From contig CAIUHP010000018.1 of the NCBI GenBank assembly GCA_903899015.1, forward strand, positions 26,631-90,630: a stretch of DNA of 64,000 bases, given 5' to 3'. Source of the stretch: an uncultured Armatimonadota bacterium (GTDB lineage Bacteria > Armatimonadota > Fimbriimonadia > Fimbriimonadales > Fimbriimonadaceae). The notes below the pieces were generated by a model, which was given only the letters and a program-made list of their open reading frames with translations, had not been told where the DNA came from and did not search any database. Shown piece by piece: positions 8,220-17,806 of the stretch (position 1 is the stretch's first letter; the number at the start of each line of letters is the position of its first letter). Position numbers and translations under genes: made by a program.

Positions 8220-8959
8220 ATGTTTGCGATTTGGAGAACTTTCACGCGAATCAGGAACTGCCTCATTCCGATGTAGAGAACAAAGAGAAGGCGATGGGTG
8301 GCCCCTTTAACAACCTTCAGGCTGCTCTTGCCTTTCACTCGTGATCGATGTTCGACATTCACTTCGACAATCTTCGCTCGTTTTTCGAGCAGCTTGGACG
8401 TCATTTCAGTGGAGTAGTTCAACCCCTTAGCCTCAAGGTTGAGCGATCGAAGTAATTTGCCTTCGACCACTTTCAATGCGCAATTGAAGTCTTTGAGGTG
8501 CGAGCCGTGGAACATATTGGCAACAACGCCACTTGACCAGGATCCAAAGCGAGCAAATCCTGAATCTAGCTTCTTGTGCCTCACACCCGCCGCAACGGTT
8601 GCCTGATCCGCCTTAATGCCTTCCGCTAATTTGACTACCTCTTCAATCGGGAATTGACCGTCGGAATCGATCAATAAAACCCAAGGCATGGTCGTATGGG
8701 CAATCGCAGTAGTAAGGGCAACTGCCGCACCTTGGTTTTTCTCTAACGTGATTGGTTTGAACTCAGGAATCTCTTTCGCTAAGTCGGTGAGTATCTGCCA
8801 AGTATTGTCCGTGCTCCCGTCGTTACAAATCACGATTTCGAACGAATCCAGCCATTTCTGAGTTCGCAAGAAACTCACCCACTCATTGACAATTTCGGTG
8901 ATGCCATCCTGCTCGTTGTAGGCGGGGGCTGCGAGAGATATTTGACGAACTTCTAGCAT
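8216..8959 (-). CDS. GT2-family glycosyltransferase (polyprenyl-phosphate sugar synthase type)
   Basis: The 247-residue protein has SLAAPAYNEQDGI at the N-terminus, ICNDGSTDNTW (nucleotide-binding D), LLIDSDGQFP (D-x-D metal site) and a DPM1-like order of later blocks, including DFNCALKVVEG and HRSRVKGKSSL. It lacks the two C-terminal membrane helices of GtrB/ArnC proteins, so it is a DPM1-type soluble or peripheral enzyme. It would transfer a sugar from a nucleotide donor to undecaprenyl phosphate on the inner membrane. It is the first gene of the six-gene minus-strand operon and overlaps the CofD/GT2 fusion by 4 bases (ATGA). Confidence 0.87.
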   Translation of the reverse strand: MLEVRQISLAAPAYNEQDGITEIVNEWVSFLRTQKWLDSFEIVICNDGSTDNTWQILTDLAKEIPEFKPITLEKNQGAAVALTTAIAHTTMPWVLLIDSDGQFPIEEVVKLAEGIKADQATVAAGVRHKKLDSGFARFGSWSSGVVANMFHGSHLKDFNCALKVVEGKLLRSLNLEAKGLNYSTEMTSKLLEKRAKIVEVNVEHRSRVKGKSSLKVVKGATHRLLFVLYIGMRQFLIRVKVLQIANI

Positions 8960-9326
8960 GATTCCTTAGGGCGACAATTATGGTCGTCGCGTCCTGCTAA
9001 CCTTATTATGGGGAAATTCCACCTCATAAGCAGCAGAAGGAGCATCCCAAAAGCTTCTGCTTCCAGGGAACTGCCTTGCCAGGTTAGTATATTCCCTGAA
9101 CTCGAGGTCTGCTGTGATCCTCTCACTAAAGTAGGCATTTAAACTCAGCCAATCTTAACGTTTCGTTATCGGTTACTGGCGCGCATTTTCACATCCAGAA
9201 CACTGAATAGGCCTTTAAGACCTATTCCAAGTTCGCCTGAGAGAAAAAGAGCTTCCCATGTATGCTGGCCGATTATGGGGTGACATACGGTTAGGACCAG
9301 TTCTTAGGTGATAATCTCACATCATC
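8960..9326. promoter_or_regulatory. Divergent intergenic region between the GT2 operon and GH95
   Basis: This 367-base gap must hold promoters for both directions. A short minus-strand reading frame (61 codons) lies in it but has no recognisable features and is probably chance. One small perfect inverted repeat, GAATAGG/CCTATTC (9205-9211 and 9221-9227), could be a regulator site or a weak hairpin. No convincing -35/-10 pair was picked. Confidence 0.4.
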
Positions 9327-11783
9327 ATGCCGCTCCTTTGGTTGTCTTGCTTAGCTGTTCTGGTGCCGTGTATGAAGGATAAACCTATGCCTTTCACTGA
9401 TGAGAATCGCTTCGATCCATCTACCTTTATGTGGTTTTCAGCACCGGCAGCCAAATGGGATGAGGCGCTGCCAGTTGGAAACGGTCGCCTGGGTGCAATG
9501 GTTTTCGGCACCGTTCTCGAAGAGCGCATTCAACTCAATGAAAGTACCTATTGGACGGGCGGCCCTTACTCAACGGTCGTGAAAGGGGGCCATGAAGTTC
9601 TGCCCGAACTTCAAAAACTCGTCTTTGAAGGCAAGTCCCTCGAAGCACACAATCTCTTCGGGCGCAAGCTCATGGGATATCCGGTTGAGCAACAGAAGTA
9701 TCAAAGCTTGGCCAACTTACATCTGGCTTTTCACCCTGCGGGAACCGTTAAGGAATACACGCGTGACCTCGACTTGGCAACGGGAACGAGCCATGTTTCC
9801 TACACACTGGGCGGTATTCGGTATCACCGAGAGACCTTTGCAAGCTATCCAGATCAGGCAATCGTCATCCACTTGACCGCCGATCATCCGGGAGCGATCA
9901 GCTTCAAAGCCAACCTTCGAGGAGTGAGAAATCAAGCTCACTCAAACTACGGAACGGATTATTTCAGAATGGACGCAGCCGGTTCCAACCAACTGGTGGT
10001 GACGGGCAAATCGGCAGACTATTTGGGAATCCCTGGAAAGCTGAAATACGAAGGACGAATTCAAGCAACCCATGAGGGTGGGTCTATCAAGACAGTCCGT
10101 ACCGACCTTATTGTCGAGGGCGCCAACTCAGTAACCCTTGTCTTCGTTGCCGCAACCAACTTCGTCAATTACAAGGATGTCTCGGGCGACAGCCACAAGC
10201 GAGTTGAAGCAGACCTCGCACGTCTGAGTGGCAAGGGATTCGAGATCTTAAAACACGACGCGGTGCAAGACTATAAAAGCTATTTCGATCGGGCCAGTTT
10301 GAGTCTGCCCATTAACAAGAATTCCTTCCTTCCAACCCCCGAGCGCAAAGTCCGTTACCAATCGGAAACCGATCCCAGTCTTGCGGCTCTGACCTATAAC
10401 TTTGGTCGATACATTCTGATCTCCTCTTCTCGCCCAGGGGGCCAGCCAGCCAATCTCCAAGGGATCTGGAACGACGACATGAATCCAGCATGGGATTCGA
10501 AATACACAACGAACATCAACACCGAAATGAATTATTGGCCAGCAGAGTCGGCCAACCTCGGTGATCTGACCGAACCACTTTTTAGACTGATAAAGGAAGT
10601 GTCGGATCAAGGTTCCAAAGTGGCCAAAGAACACTATGGAGCTCACGGCTGGGTGTTTCATCAGAACACCGACTTATGGCGAGTTGCGGCCCCGATGGAT
10701 GGCCCCAGTTGGGGCACTTTTACAGTTGGCGGCGCTTGGCTCTGCACCCACTTGTGGGAGCACTATGCTTACACTGGAGACAAAGCATTTCTCAAATCTT
10801 CCCTTCCCTTATTAGAGGGCTCAGTTCTCTTCTTCCTCGATTTTCTTGTCCAGCACCCTAACGGGAAATGGATGGTTACGAATCCATCTACTTCACCGGA
10901 AAACTTTCCAAATGGTGGCAACAATGGTCCATTTTTTGACGAAACAACTGGAAGCATGCAGCCGGGCACAACCATCTGCGCAGGGTCTTCAATTGACATG
11001 CAAATCCTTCACGATTTATTTGGTTACTACCTAGCCGCCGTCAAAGAACTTGGCATTCATTCAAAGGTGGCAGACCGCGTTAAGGAAGTTCGGGAGAAGT
11101 TAGTTCCCCCTCAGATTGGCAAAGACGGTTCCCTCCAAGAATGGTCGGAAGATTGGAAATCACTCGAAAAGAACCATCGACATTTTTCCCACTTGTATGG
11201 TCTTTATCCTGGACGGGTGCTTGTCGAGAAGCAGACACCCGCTCTTGTCAAGGCATACAAACAGGTTCTTGAAGAACGCGGAGATGGTGGCATGGGCTTC
11301 TCCATGGCCTGGAAAATGGCTCTTTGGGCACGTCTTGGAGACGGCAACCGATCGAACAAGATTTTCAAGAATTATCTGAAAGATCAAAGTTGCATCCAAA
11401 TGTTTGCCCTGTGTGGAAAGGCACTGCAAGTAGACGGAACCTTGGGCGCAACCGCTGCACTCACTGAAATGTTGATCCAATCACACGAAGGAAATATCCA
11501 TCTGCTTCCCGCCCTTCCTTCCGATTGGGCATCCGGGCAATTCAAAGGGGTGTGCACCCGTGGTGGCTTTGTAGTTGACCTCGACTGGGCCGACGGACGC
11601 GCACAATCCGCGAAAATAATGTCCAAGAATGGAGGGCTTTGCCGGATAAAGGTCAAAGGTGAAGCCACCGTAATGGTTGCGGGAGAGCCGGTAGCCACCA
11701 AGATCAACTCGAACGGAACCTTTGAATTCCCAACGGAAAAGAATAAATCCTATATCCTTAAGTTTCTTGCCCATGCCAAATAA
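9327..11783 (+). CDS. GH95-family alpha-L-fucosidase/galactosidase
   Basis: The 818-residue protein begins with a short hydrophobic export signal (WLSCLAVLVPC; a cysteine is present but the lipobox is not canonical). The mature part starts WFSAPAAKWDEALPVGNGRLGAMVFG, the hallmark N-terminus of GH95 enzymes, followed by RIQLNESTYWTGGP. The (alpha/alpha)6 barrel has GIWNDDMNPAWDSKYTTNI and NTEMNYWPAE near residues 380-407, which contain the conserved asparagines that position water for the inverting mechanism. Family members remove alpha-1,2-fucose or alpha-L-galactose from glycans. It overlaps the following DPP-IV-like gene by 11 bases, so the two are co-transcribed. Confidence 0.93.
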   Translation: MPLLWLSCLAVLVPCMKDKPMPFTDENRFDPSTFMWFSAPAAKWDEALPVGNGRLGAMVFGTVLEERIQLNESTYWTGGPYSTVVKGGHEVLPELQKLVFEGKSLEAHNLFGRKLMGYPVEQQKYQSLANLHLAFHPAGTVKEYTRDLDLATGTSHVSYTLGGIRYHRETFASYPDQAIVIHLTADHPGAISFKANLRGVRNQAHSNYGTDYFRMDAAGSNQLVVTGKSADYLGIPGKLKYEGRIQATHEGGSIKTVRTDLIVEGANSVTLVFVAATNFVNYKDVSGDSHKRVEADLARLSGKGFEILKHDAVQDYKSYFDRASLSLPINKNSFLPTPERKVRYQSETDPSLAALTYNFGRYILISSSRPGGQPANLQGIWNDDMNPAWDSKYTTNINTEMNYWPAESANLGDLTEPLFRLIKEVSDQGSKVAKEHYGAHGWVFHQNTDLWRVAAPMDGPSWGTFTVGGAWLCTHLWEHYAYTGDKAFLKSSLPLLEGSVLFFLDFLVQHPNGKWMVTNPSTSPENFPNGGNNGPFFDETTGSMQPGTTICAGSSIDMQILHDLFGYYLAAVKELGIHSKVADRVKEVREKLVPPQIGKDGSLQEWSEDWKSLEKNHRHFSHLYGLYPGRVLVEKQTPALVKAYKQVLEERGDGGMGFSMAWKMALWARLGDGNRSNKIFKNYLKDQSCIQMFALCGKALQVDGTLGATAALTEMLIQSHEGNIHLLPALPSDWASGQFKGVCTRGGFVVDLDWADGRAQSAKIMSKNGGLCRIKVKGEATVMVAGEPVATKINSNGTFEFPTEKNKSYILKFLAHAK

Positions 11784-13947
11784 GTCACAACCATCAAGTT
11801 CACTTACTCTTGAGAACATCTTCGTCAACGGAACGTTTGATCCCAAGAGCTACGGTCCACTTCGTTGGATGAGTGACCAATCTAGTTACACCACGCTTGA
11901 AGTCAACCGTAAGAAAGAACAGGAAATCGTTCGGTACGAGGCATTAACCGGGGCAAAGACTGTTCTAGTTGGGAAATCGATGCTGACTCGGGATGGTGCC
12001 AGTGACCCCATAAAGATCAAGGAGTACGAGTGGTCAAATTGCATGACTCAACTTCTGATCTTCACAAACACCCAACAAGTTTGGCGACAGCACACTCGGG
12101 GCGACTACTGGATTCTTAACTTAGAATCGGGCGATCTCAAGCAGGTTGGTATCGGGCTCGAAGAAAGCTCCTTGATGTTCGCGAAGTTCTCACCCGCCGG
12201 AGATCGAGTTGCGTTCGTGAGTAAGCACAACGTGTTTGTCGAAGATATTTCGAATGGAACGCGAGTCCAGCTGACGCACGACGGTAGCGATAAGATCGTT
12301 AACGGAACCTTTGACTGGGTTTACGAGGAGGAACTTGGGTGCCAAGACGGTTTTCGATGGAGTCCCGATGGCAAAACTATTGCCTATTGGCATTCGGACA
12401 CCACCGATATAGGTTGCTTTACGCTTATTGACAACATCTCGGGGAACTATTCAAAGACGATCCCCCTTCCCTATCCGAAAGTTGGAACCAAACTATCCGC
12501 CGTCAAGATCGGGCTCGTTTCTGCCCAAGGTGGTGCGACTCAGTGGCTCGATATTCCAGGGGATCCCTCAAATAACTACCTGGCGAGGATGGATTTCATT
12601 CCAAACTCCAACGAGCTCATGATTCAGCAACTGAATCGTCAGCAGAATACGCATTGGGTTTGGATCGCAAAAGTCGATGATCTAAGCCTCACAAACCTGC
12701 TCACCGAGAAAGACAATGCTTTTCTCGATCTCCACGACAGCGTCCAATGGATCGACGACGAGAAGTGGTTCACATGGATAAGCGAGCGGGATGGCTGGCG
12801 ACATCTGTACCGAATTTCGCGGGATGGGAAGAAAGTTAAGCACATCACCAAGGGTGAGTTTGACGTGGTGAGTGTTTGTTGTATCGCCCCCAAAACTGGA
12901 TGGGTCTACTACATTGCCTCTCACACCAGCTACTTAGACCGTTATCTTTATCGAAGTCGCATCGACGGCACCGGTCACGCAGAACGCATCACTCCCCTCA
13001 ACCTAGTGGGACACAACTCCTACCAAATTTCTGAAAGCGGAGAGTGGGCGATTCACACATTTAGCAGTGCCATCACGCCGACCATCATCTCCCTTGTCCA
13101 CTTGCCAGAACATATCCAGGTCAAAGTCTTGGAAGGTAACCGTCCCCTCCAAAAGAGGGTTGATCAACTCGGACTAAGAGCGAAGGAGTTCTTTAAAGTC
13201 GATATTGGCGATGAGACTTTGGACGCCTACATGATTAAACCAATCAAGTTCGATCCAAAGAAGAAATATCCCGTCATTTTCTATGTTTACGGAGAACCGG
13301 CTGGATCGACGGTTCAGAACAATTGGTCGAGTAAGGACATCCTTTGGCATCAATATCTTGCCCAGCAAGGCGTAATCACGATCAGCATTGACAACCGTGG
13401 AACAGCCACACCAAGGGGGCGAAAGTGGAGAAAGTCAATCTATCGGAAGATTGGGATTTTGGCGACCGAGGACCAAGCCAAGGCAGCTAAGAAGATCTTT
13501 TGCATGTTCGAATTTATCGACTCAACTCGAGTCGGTGTGTGGGGATGGAGCGGCGGTGGTTCGATGACGCTGAACTGTATGTTCCGTCACCCGGAAATTT
13601 ATAAGACGGGCATCGCGATCGCCTTCGTTGCCGACCAAAGGCTTTACGACGCGACCTATCAAGAACGCTATATGGATCTGCTTGAGAAAAATGAAAAGGG
13701 ATACATCAGTGGTTCACCGATTCAATACGCGAAGAATCTTAAAGGCAAGCTCATGATTATCCATGGCACCGCTGACGATAATGTCCACTACCAGAACTTC
13801 GAGAAGCTAACAAATGAACTCATACGGCTCGATAAGGAGTTTTCGATGATGTCGTATCCGATGAGAGCCCACGGAATAAGTGAAGGGGAAGGCACCGCTC
13901 TTCATCTGAGAAAAACCATGGACCGATTCTGGAAAGAGAACCTTTAG
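11773..13947 (+). CDS. Dipeptidyl-peptidase IV-like serine peptidase (S9B)
   Basis: The 724-residue protein has an eight-bladed propeller N-terminal half with DWVYEEEL (the glutamate pair that holds the substrate amino terminus in DPP-IV) and RWSPDGKTIAYWHSD. It then has an alpha/beta-hydrolase domain with GWSGGGS (catalytic serine about residue 596), GTADDNVH (aspartate about 670) and MRAHGIS (histidine about 700); the spacing fits S9 peptidases. It should release N-terminal dipeptides, often X-Pro. The ATG at 11773 was chosen over an upstream TTG at 11722. Neither start gives a signal peptide, which is odd for a gene coupled to an exported fucosidase. Confidence 0.9.
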   Translation: MPNKSQPSSSLTLENIFVNGTFDPKSYGPLRWMSDQSSYTTLEVNRKKEQEIVRYEALTGAKTVLVGKSMLTRDGASDPIKIKEYEWSNCMTQLLIFTNTQQVWRQHTRGDYWILNLESGDLKQVGIGLEESSLMFAKFSPAGDRVAFVSKHNVFVEDISNGTRVQLTHDGSDKIVNGTFDWVYEEELGCQDGFRWSPDGKTIAYWHSDTTDIGCFTLIDNISGNYSKTIPLPYPKVGTKLSAVKIGLVSAQGGATQWLDIPGDPSNNYLARMDFIPNSNELMIQQLNRQQNTHWVWIAKVDDLSLTNLLTEKDNAFLDLHDSVQWIDDEKWFTWISERDGWRHLYRISRDGKKVKHITKGEFDVVSVCCIAPKTGWVYYIASHTSYLDRYLYRSRIDGTGHAERITPLNLVGHNSYQISESGEWAIHTFSSAITPTIISLVHLPEHIQVKVLEGNRPLQKRVDQLGLRAKEFFKVDIGDETLDAYMIKPIKFDPKKKYPVIFYVYGEPAGSTVQNNWSSKDILWHQYLAQQGVITISIDNRGTATPRGRKWRKSIYRKIGILATEDQAKAAKKIFCMFEFIDSTRVGVWGWSGGGSMTLNCMFRHPEIYKTGIAIAFVADQRLYDATYQERYMDLLEKNEKGYISGSPIQYAKNLKGKLMIIHGTADDNVHYQNFEKLTNELIRLDKEFSMMSYPMRAHGISEGEGTALHLRKTMDRFWKENL

Positions 13948-15008
13948 ACGTCTGGCAAAGCGGTTCGAAATGGAGCAGTCTCCCGGGACCTGCCGGATAA
14001 AAACCGTCGCTCTACCAGGAGCCAGCTAAGGTATCCCAACCCAAAACTAATGAGTAATGAGAATCCCATAAGGAGCCAAGGACCGAGGTTTGGGAGATAC
14101 CAAAGCAGTAACTTCTCGGTGGGCCACCCATATAGATACACCCCGTAGGAGATGTCAGGCAGATTTCGGAACCAGTTGAGTGAAGGAGTCTCTCGGTTAG
14201 CAAACCAGAACAAAAGGTACGAACCGGGCACCGCGATGGCTATTTGAGCGAGGGCAGGGATAAACAACAATCCGATCATGAGGAGCAATGCTCCGGCTGC
14301 GACACGATCATCCCACCGAATCCGATCTTCGAACAAGCAATAGGTTGCGCCAATGCCAAAAAGAGCTAAGAAGTGCAGGGAGTGAGATACATCTGGCACG
14401 ATCAAGTGTGCCCAGTCCGGAACTTTCACCTCGGTCATGCCGGGCACATAACTCAGACCTATCGCCACGAGGGCAACCCCCAGCCAAATCCATTTCTTAT
14501 GAGTCAGACCGAAAATGCCGAGCACCGCGACAAGAAGATAACAACGGAACTCGTAAGCAATCGTCCAAAGCGAGCCATTGATGTTCGCAAAATAGGTTCC
14601 TCTAAACACAGGGGGGCAATAGGGCCCCACCAGAAACAGCAAGCCACTTAAGAATTTTCCTAGACCCAAGTCCTCAAGAAAGGTTGATGAACCCGCTAAG
14701 GGTCCAACCAAAAACACGCTGATGCACGAGGCGACGATGAAACCGGGATAAATACGATTGATCCGTTTCCGTAAGAAACTCGACAGGTGGGGATTTCGAA
14801 TCCAACTCTTAACTATCAAAAACCCGCTAATGAGAAAGAAGCCGTCAACCGCAACTTCTCCCATGAGTGTTGTCCCAAAAATGCAGTGAAACAGTTCACG
14901 GTGTACGTCTCCGTCAACGAACGCGGTTGCGTGCGATACGATCACTAAACTCGCAAAGATCAAGCGGAGGCAATCGAAGTTATTTGACCGCCTGGCTACC
15001 GCTACCAT
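13944..15008 (-). CDS. Acyltransferase family 3 membrane protein (OafA/YrhL-like)
   Basis: The 354-residue protein has about ten membrane helices. The first carries R15-x10-H26 (RLIFASLVIVSH), the conserved R(x10)H motif of membrane-bound acyltransferase 3 enzymes. A second typical block, VAVDGFFLISGFL, follows at about 54-66, and FLRKRINRIYPGF is the basic cytoplasmic stretch after it. Relatives add O-acetyl or other acyl groups to surface sugars. It converges on the DPP-IV-like gene with a 4-base overlap of stop codons. Confidence 0.88.
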   Translation of the reverse strand: MVAVARRSNNFDCLRLIFASLVIVSHATAFVDGDVHRELFHCIFGTTLMGEVAVDGFFLISGFLIVKSWIRNPHLSSFLRKRINRIYPGFIVASCISVFLVGPLAGSSTFLEDLGLGKFLSGLLFLVGPYCPPVFRGTYFANINGSLWTIAYEFRCYLLVAVLGIFGLTHKKWIWLGVALVAIGLSYVPGMTEVKVPDWAHLIVPDVSHSLHFLALFGIGATYCLFEDRIRWDDRVAAGALLLMIGLLFIPALAQIAIAVPGSYLLFWFANRETPSLNWFRNLPDISYGVYLYGWPTEKLLLWYLPNLGPWLLMGFSLLISFGLGYLSWLLVERRFLSGRSRETAPFRTALPDV

Positions 15009-15135
15009 CCAACACCTAGTTTAACAATCACACTCGCTCGTCCAGACGAACCTCTCAAAGGAGGCGTAACAATTGACTAGTCTTTCATGAGATGAAATTC
15101 GACTTCAATCGCTACAGGAAGAACATTCTAGCTAC

Positions 15136-15267
15136 TTATGCAGATTCGCGCGAGACAAGAACATAGATGACAGGAAGCACGACGAGTGTAAGAATGGTAG
15201 CGCTGATCAACCCACCGATAATCACGATCGCAAGAGGCTTTTGCGTATCAGAACCGATGCCCGTTGA
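15136..15267 (-). pseudogene. C-terminal remnant of a CusA/CzcA-type RND efflux pump
   Basis: In this otherwise gene-free gap (15009-15364) the reverse strand reads STGIGSDTQKPLAIVIIGG and then LISATILTLVVLPVIYVLV before a stop at 15136. This matches the last transmembrane segment of heavy-metal RND pumps, which typically read TG-x-G-(S/A)-E-V-Q-R-P-LA-V-IGG and end T-LLVLPVLY. Upstream the similarity ends abruptly and an in-frame stop appears within about 11 codons, so more than 95% of the roughly 1000-residue gene is gone. No start codon or ribosome site serves it. It is a deletion relic. Confidence 0.8.
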
Positions 15268-15364
15268 ATATGAATAACCAGTGCGTTCCCACTTGCCTTA
15301 AGGCTACACCGTTAGAGCTTGGAGAGCATCATATTTAAGAACGGCTTACCACCTGGATCCGTCC

Positions 15365-17065
15365 CTAATCGCCAAACGGCCAGGCGCCAGTCTCGCCCAT
15401 CCATGAAAATTCCGTTGTTTTGCCCCGCAATTTCCACCGATGTGGGCAATCTGAATCGAGCCAATCTAAGGGCTCACCGACAGGTTGCGGTCTAGAAGCT
15501 AATTCCAGTGCCTTCTTTAGCGCGACCTTATGCTTTGGTTCGACTACCGACGGCTCGATAGCTACAAATAAAGCCGCACTACTTTCCGAAACAAGTCTAA
15601 GCCACTGTTCTACAAGGTTCCAAGGCACCGCCTTCGTAATCGAGACAATGTCAGGATCGGCCACATAAAAAGCTCCATGTTGAGCAGCTCTGAAAGCAAG
15701 CGTATTCACGCCCATGCGACGGTTGCGGTTCCAACTTCGACCGCTCGTATCATCCCCAATACGCTGGATTTCGTGGTACCCGGTCGCCAGGTGGCTGACC
15801 GTATTGCATCCGATGAGACGGACATCTCCTGCGGCATGTCGGATGGTTTGATACAGATCTGTCAATACCTCCGCGTTTGTTTTCGATCCATCGTGCAAAT
15901 GCCACCCATCGCGAGTCGGCGAGGCCCCCATTTCGAAGCCCCACAATCCTAATAGATCCCAAGTCGAGAAATCATGCTTGACCATCTCGTAGCCCCAATC
16001 TGCGAATCGGCGAATGTGTTTCGCAACGTGCTCATGTACATCGGGAATTGTTGGGTCGAGGTAGTTCTTATCGCGTGAAAGGCTCCACGATGCGGGCGAA
16101 TCAGAAAGGGGCGTTAATGGTCGAAACCAAATTCCTGGCCTCACGCCTAAACCTTTGAGTCTGGACGCGAATGCCCCCATATCTCCAAACCGAGGGTTAC
16201 CTTCCCACGGCCCGTGACCAAACTTTCCGTTAAAGGGCCCCATCGCCCAACCCTCGTCGATAACCGAGTAAGGTCGATTATCTGAGTTTGGAGAAAGCTC
16301 AGAAATTAAACCACTCACGCCCGCGATCAACTCAGCACTGTTGTTCCCATAGGCGTAATTCCAGTCGTTTGTGCCGTAAATGGGCTTATCGGGCAGACGC
16401 GGAGCTAGACACATCTGCTTGCAGAACTCTTGAGTTGCAGTGAAGGGACGCTCGTCTTGATTGCCTGAACGAAAGATAACTTGCGCAATTTCCAGCGTCC
16501 GGGAGCCTAGATTGACAGGAACGCCTCCGCTTCGAACATCGGTCCAAAGGCTTACTCCTTCGGCGTCAGCGTTCCAGAAGCAAAAGGCTTTAGGATTCGT
16601 TCGCACTCCAAACCCGTGAGTGCGTTTGCCATCGAAAGCCATGAAGTACCAAGGCATTGTTCGGCCAGGAACTTCTCCTCGCCATTCTAAATCAGCATAC
16701 GATCTTTCCCAATGGTCTCCCAAGTATCCTTTGATAGACCGTAAATCAGCGTGCCACCGAAATTGAATTCGCGTCACGATCGGAGCACCGCTTAATCGAA
16801 GGTGTACGGCTCCTTCCTTAACTTCCATCCCGATCTCGACTCCCGATCCGGACCAAATTCCAGTAGTCGACTTCGTTAGGGCGATCTCATGATTTTCCGA
16901 GCCGAAGGCGCGAACCATGTCTGGAAAACGAATAATCGAAGGGGAAATTTGAGTGGATTCCATAGTGGTCAGGGCTAGGGCACCAACTGGACTCGTGGCA
17001 AAAGCAGCAGCGGCTGCTCCCTTCAGTAGATCACGTCGGCTTGTTTCGCTTGATTCAGGTTTCAT
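15365..17065 (-). CDS. GH36-like alpha-galactosidase family enzyme with Tat signal
   Basis: The 566-residue protein opens with a twin-arginine signal, TSRRDLLKGAAAAAFA, so it is probably exported folded. A beta-sandwich N-terminal part is followed by a TIM barrel with YSVIDEGWAMGPF, GVRPGIWFRP and MVKHDF (D365, the expected nucleophile in the K-x-D motif of clan GH-D). RIGDDTSG (D438/D439) is in the acid/base position. These landmarks fit GH27/GH36-type retaining alpha-galactosidases, though overall it looks like a divergent GH36-like branch. The gene stands alone on the minus strand between the RND relic and the GNAT gene. Confidence 0.78.
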   Translation of the reverse strand: MKPESSETSRRDLLKGAAAAAFATSPVGALALTTMESTQISPSIIRFPDMVRAFGSENHEIALTKSTTGIWSGSGVEIGMEVKEGAVHLRLSGAPIVTRIQFRWHADLRSIKGYLGDHWERSYADLEWRGEVPGRTMPWYFMAFDGKRTHGFGVRTNPKAFCFWNADAEGVSLWTDVRSGGVPVNLGSRTLEIAQVIFRSGNQDERPFTATQEFCKQMCLAPRLPDKPIYGTNDWNYAYGNNSAELIAGVSGLISELSPNSDNRPYSVIDEGWAMGPFNGKFGHGPWEGNPRFGDMGAFASRLKGLGVRPGIWFRPLTPLSDSPASWSLSRDKNYLDPTIPDVHEHVAKHIRRFADWGYEMVKHDFSTWDLLGLWGFEMGASPTRDGWHLHDGSKTNAEVLTDLYQTIRHAAGDVRLIGCNTVSHLATGYHEIQRIGDDTSGRSWNRNRRMGVNTLAFRAAQHGAFYVADPDIVSITKAVPWNLVEQWLRLVSESSAALFVAIEPSVVEPKHKVALKKALELASRPQPVGEPLDWLDSDCPHRWKLRGKTTEFSWMGETGAWPFGD

Positions 17066-17147
17066 AGGGTAGGTGCTGGGATCGAATAAAACGTCATTCA
17101 GATGCTTCGCCAGTATACGGAGTGGGATGCTGATTGCTTGCGGATCA

Positions 17148-17654
17148 TCAGTTCAAATTTAGAACCATATACTCTTCGTCAAAGTACCTTCCCCCATATT
17201 TAGCGGCGTTCTTCTCGTATCCATAGGATTGAAAACCAAATGAGGAATACAGTCGCCTTGCCGGTTCGTTGGTCGAGTTAATTCCAAGTTGAATTTGCTC
17301 TAGTCCAGGAAACTTTTTCGCTTCCTGCAGCAGGAATTCGATAATGGCCTTTCCAACCCCTTTTCCTCGGTAATCCGGATCGACATACATGCCGTAAATA
17401 TTGGACTTGTGCCGAGATTTCGTGCCTGTCTGCCGTCTGAATGTGGCAATGCCAACCAGCAAACCATCTCCTTCGAATGCTCCGACCGTAAAGTTTGAAT
17501 CCGAAGCCAAGATCCTTGCCTGCTGCTGTGAAACAGTAAAGCCAACCTCATCTTCGTGAGCGGCACCGAAGGAATCCGGACTTTCTAGAAGCCCCGTCAG
17601 TCGCAATTTGTGGTGAGCTTCTGCATCTTCAATACTCAGAATGCGAACAATCAT
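17148..17654 (-). CDS. GNAT-family N-acetyltransferase
   Basis: The 168-residue protein has the GNAT fold signature: motif A at about residues 90-106, MYVDPDYRGKGVGKAIIEF, with the R-G-x-G-x-G/A acetyl-CoA loop, and motif B, NSTNEPARRLYSSFGF. The N-terminal IRxLxxxDA pattern is usual for RimI-like enzymes. The acceptor is unknown. It is divergent from the tricorn-like protease gene and not obviously in an operon. Confidence 0.9.
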   Translation of the reverse strand: MIVRILSIEDAEAHHKLRLTGLLESPDSFGAAHEDEVGFTVSQQQARILASDSNFTVGAFEGDGLLVGIATFRRQTGTKSRHKSNIYGMYVDPDYRGKGVGKAIIEFLLQEAKKFPGLEQIQLGINSTNEPARRLYSSFGFQSYGYEKNAAKYGGRYFDEEYMVLNLN

Positions 17655-17806
17655 CCCAACACACTACACCAGGTTCAAGCATGACAACGAGAGGCTGCGA
17701 TCATCGAATACAAAAAATCTGATTTCTGATGCTTTAGCGCGGCCCTCTCAACCGCTTATAATTGCGTGGTTCCTGAATCATACGTTCGCTTTATAACCCC
17801 ACACCA

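Noticed and set aside
8953..9138. Minus-strand 61-codon frame before the GT2 gene
   Set aside because: No recognisable domain, composition unlike a gene, overlaps the GT2 start and the likely promoter.
9205..9227. GAATAGG/CCTATTC inverted repeat as a terminator
   Set aside because: Short stem, no T run and placed in a divergent promoter region; noted as a possible regulator site only.
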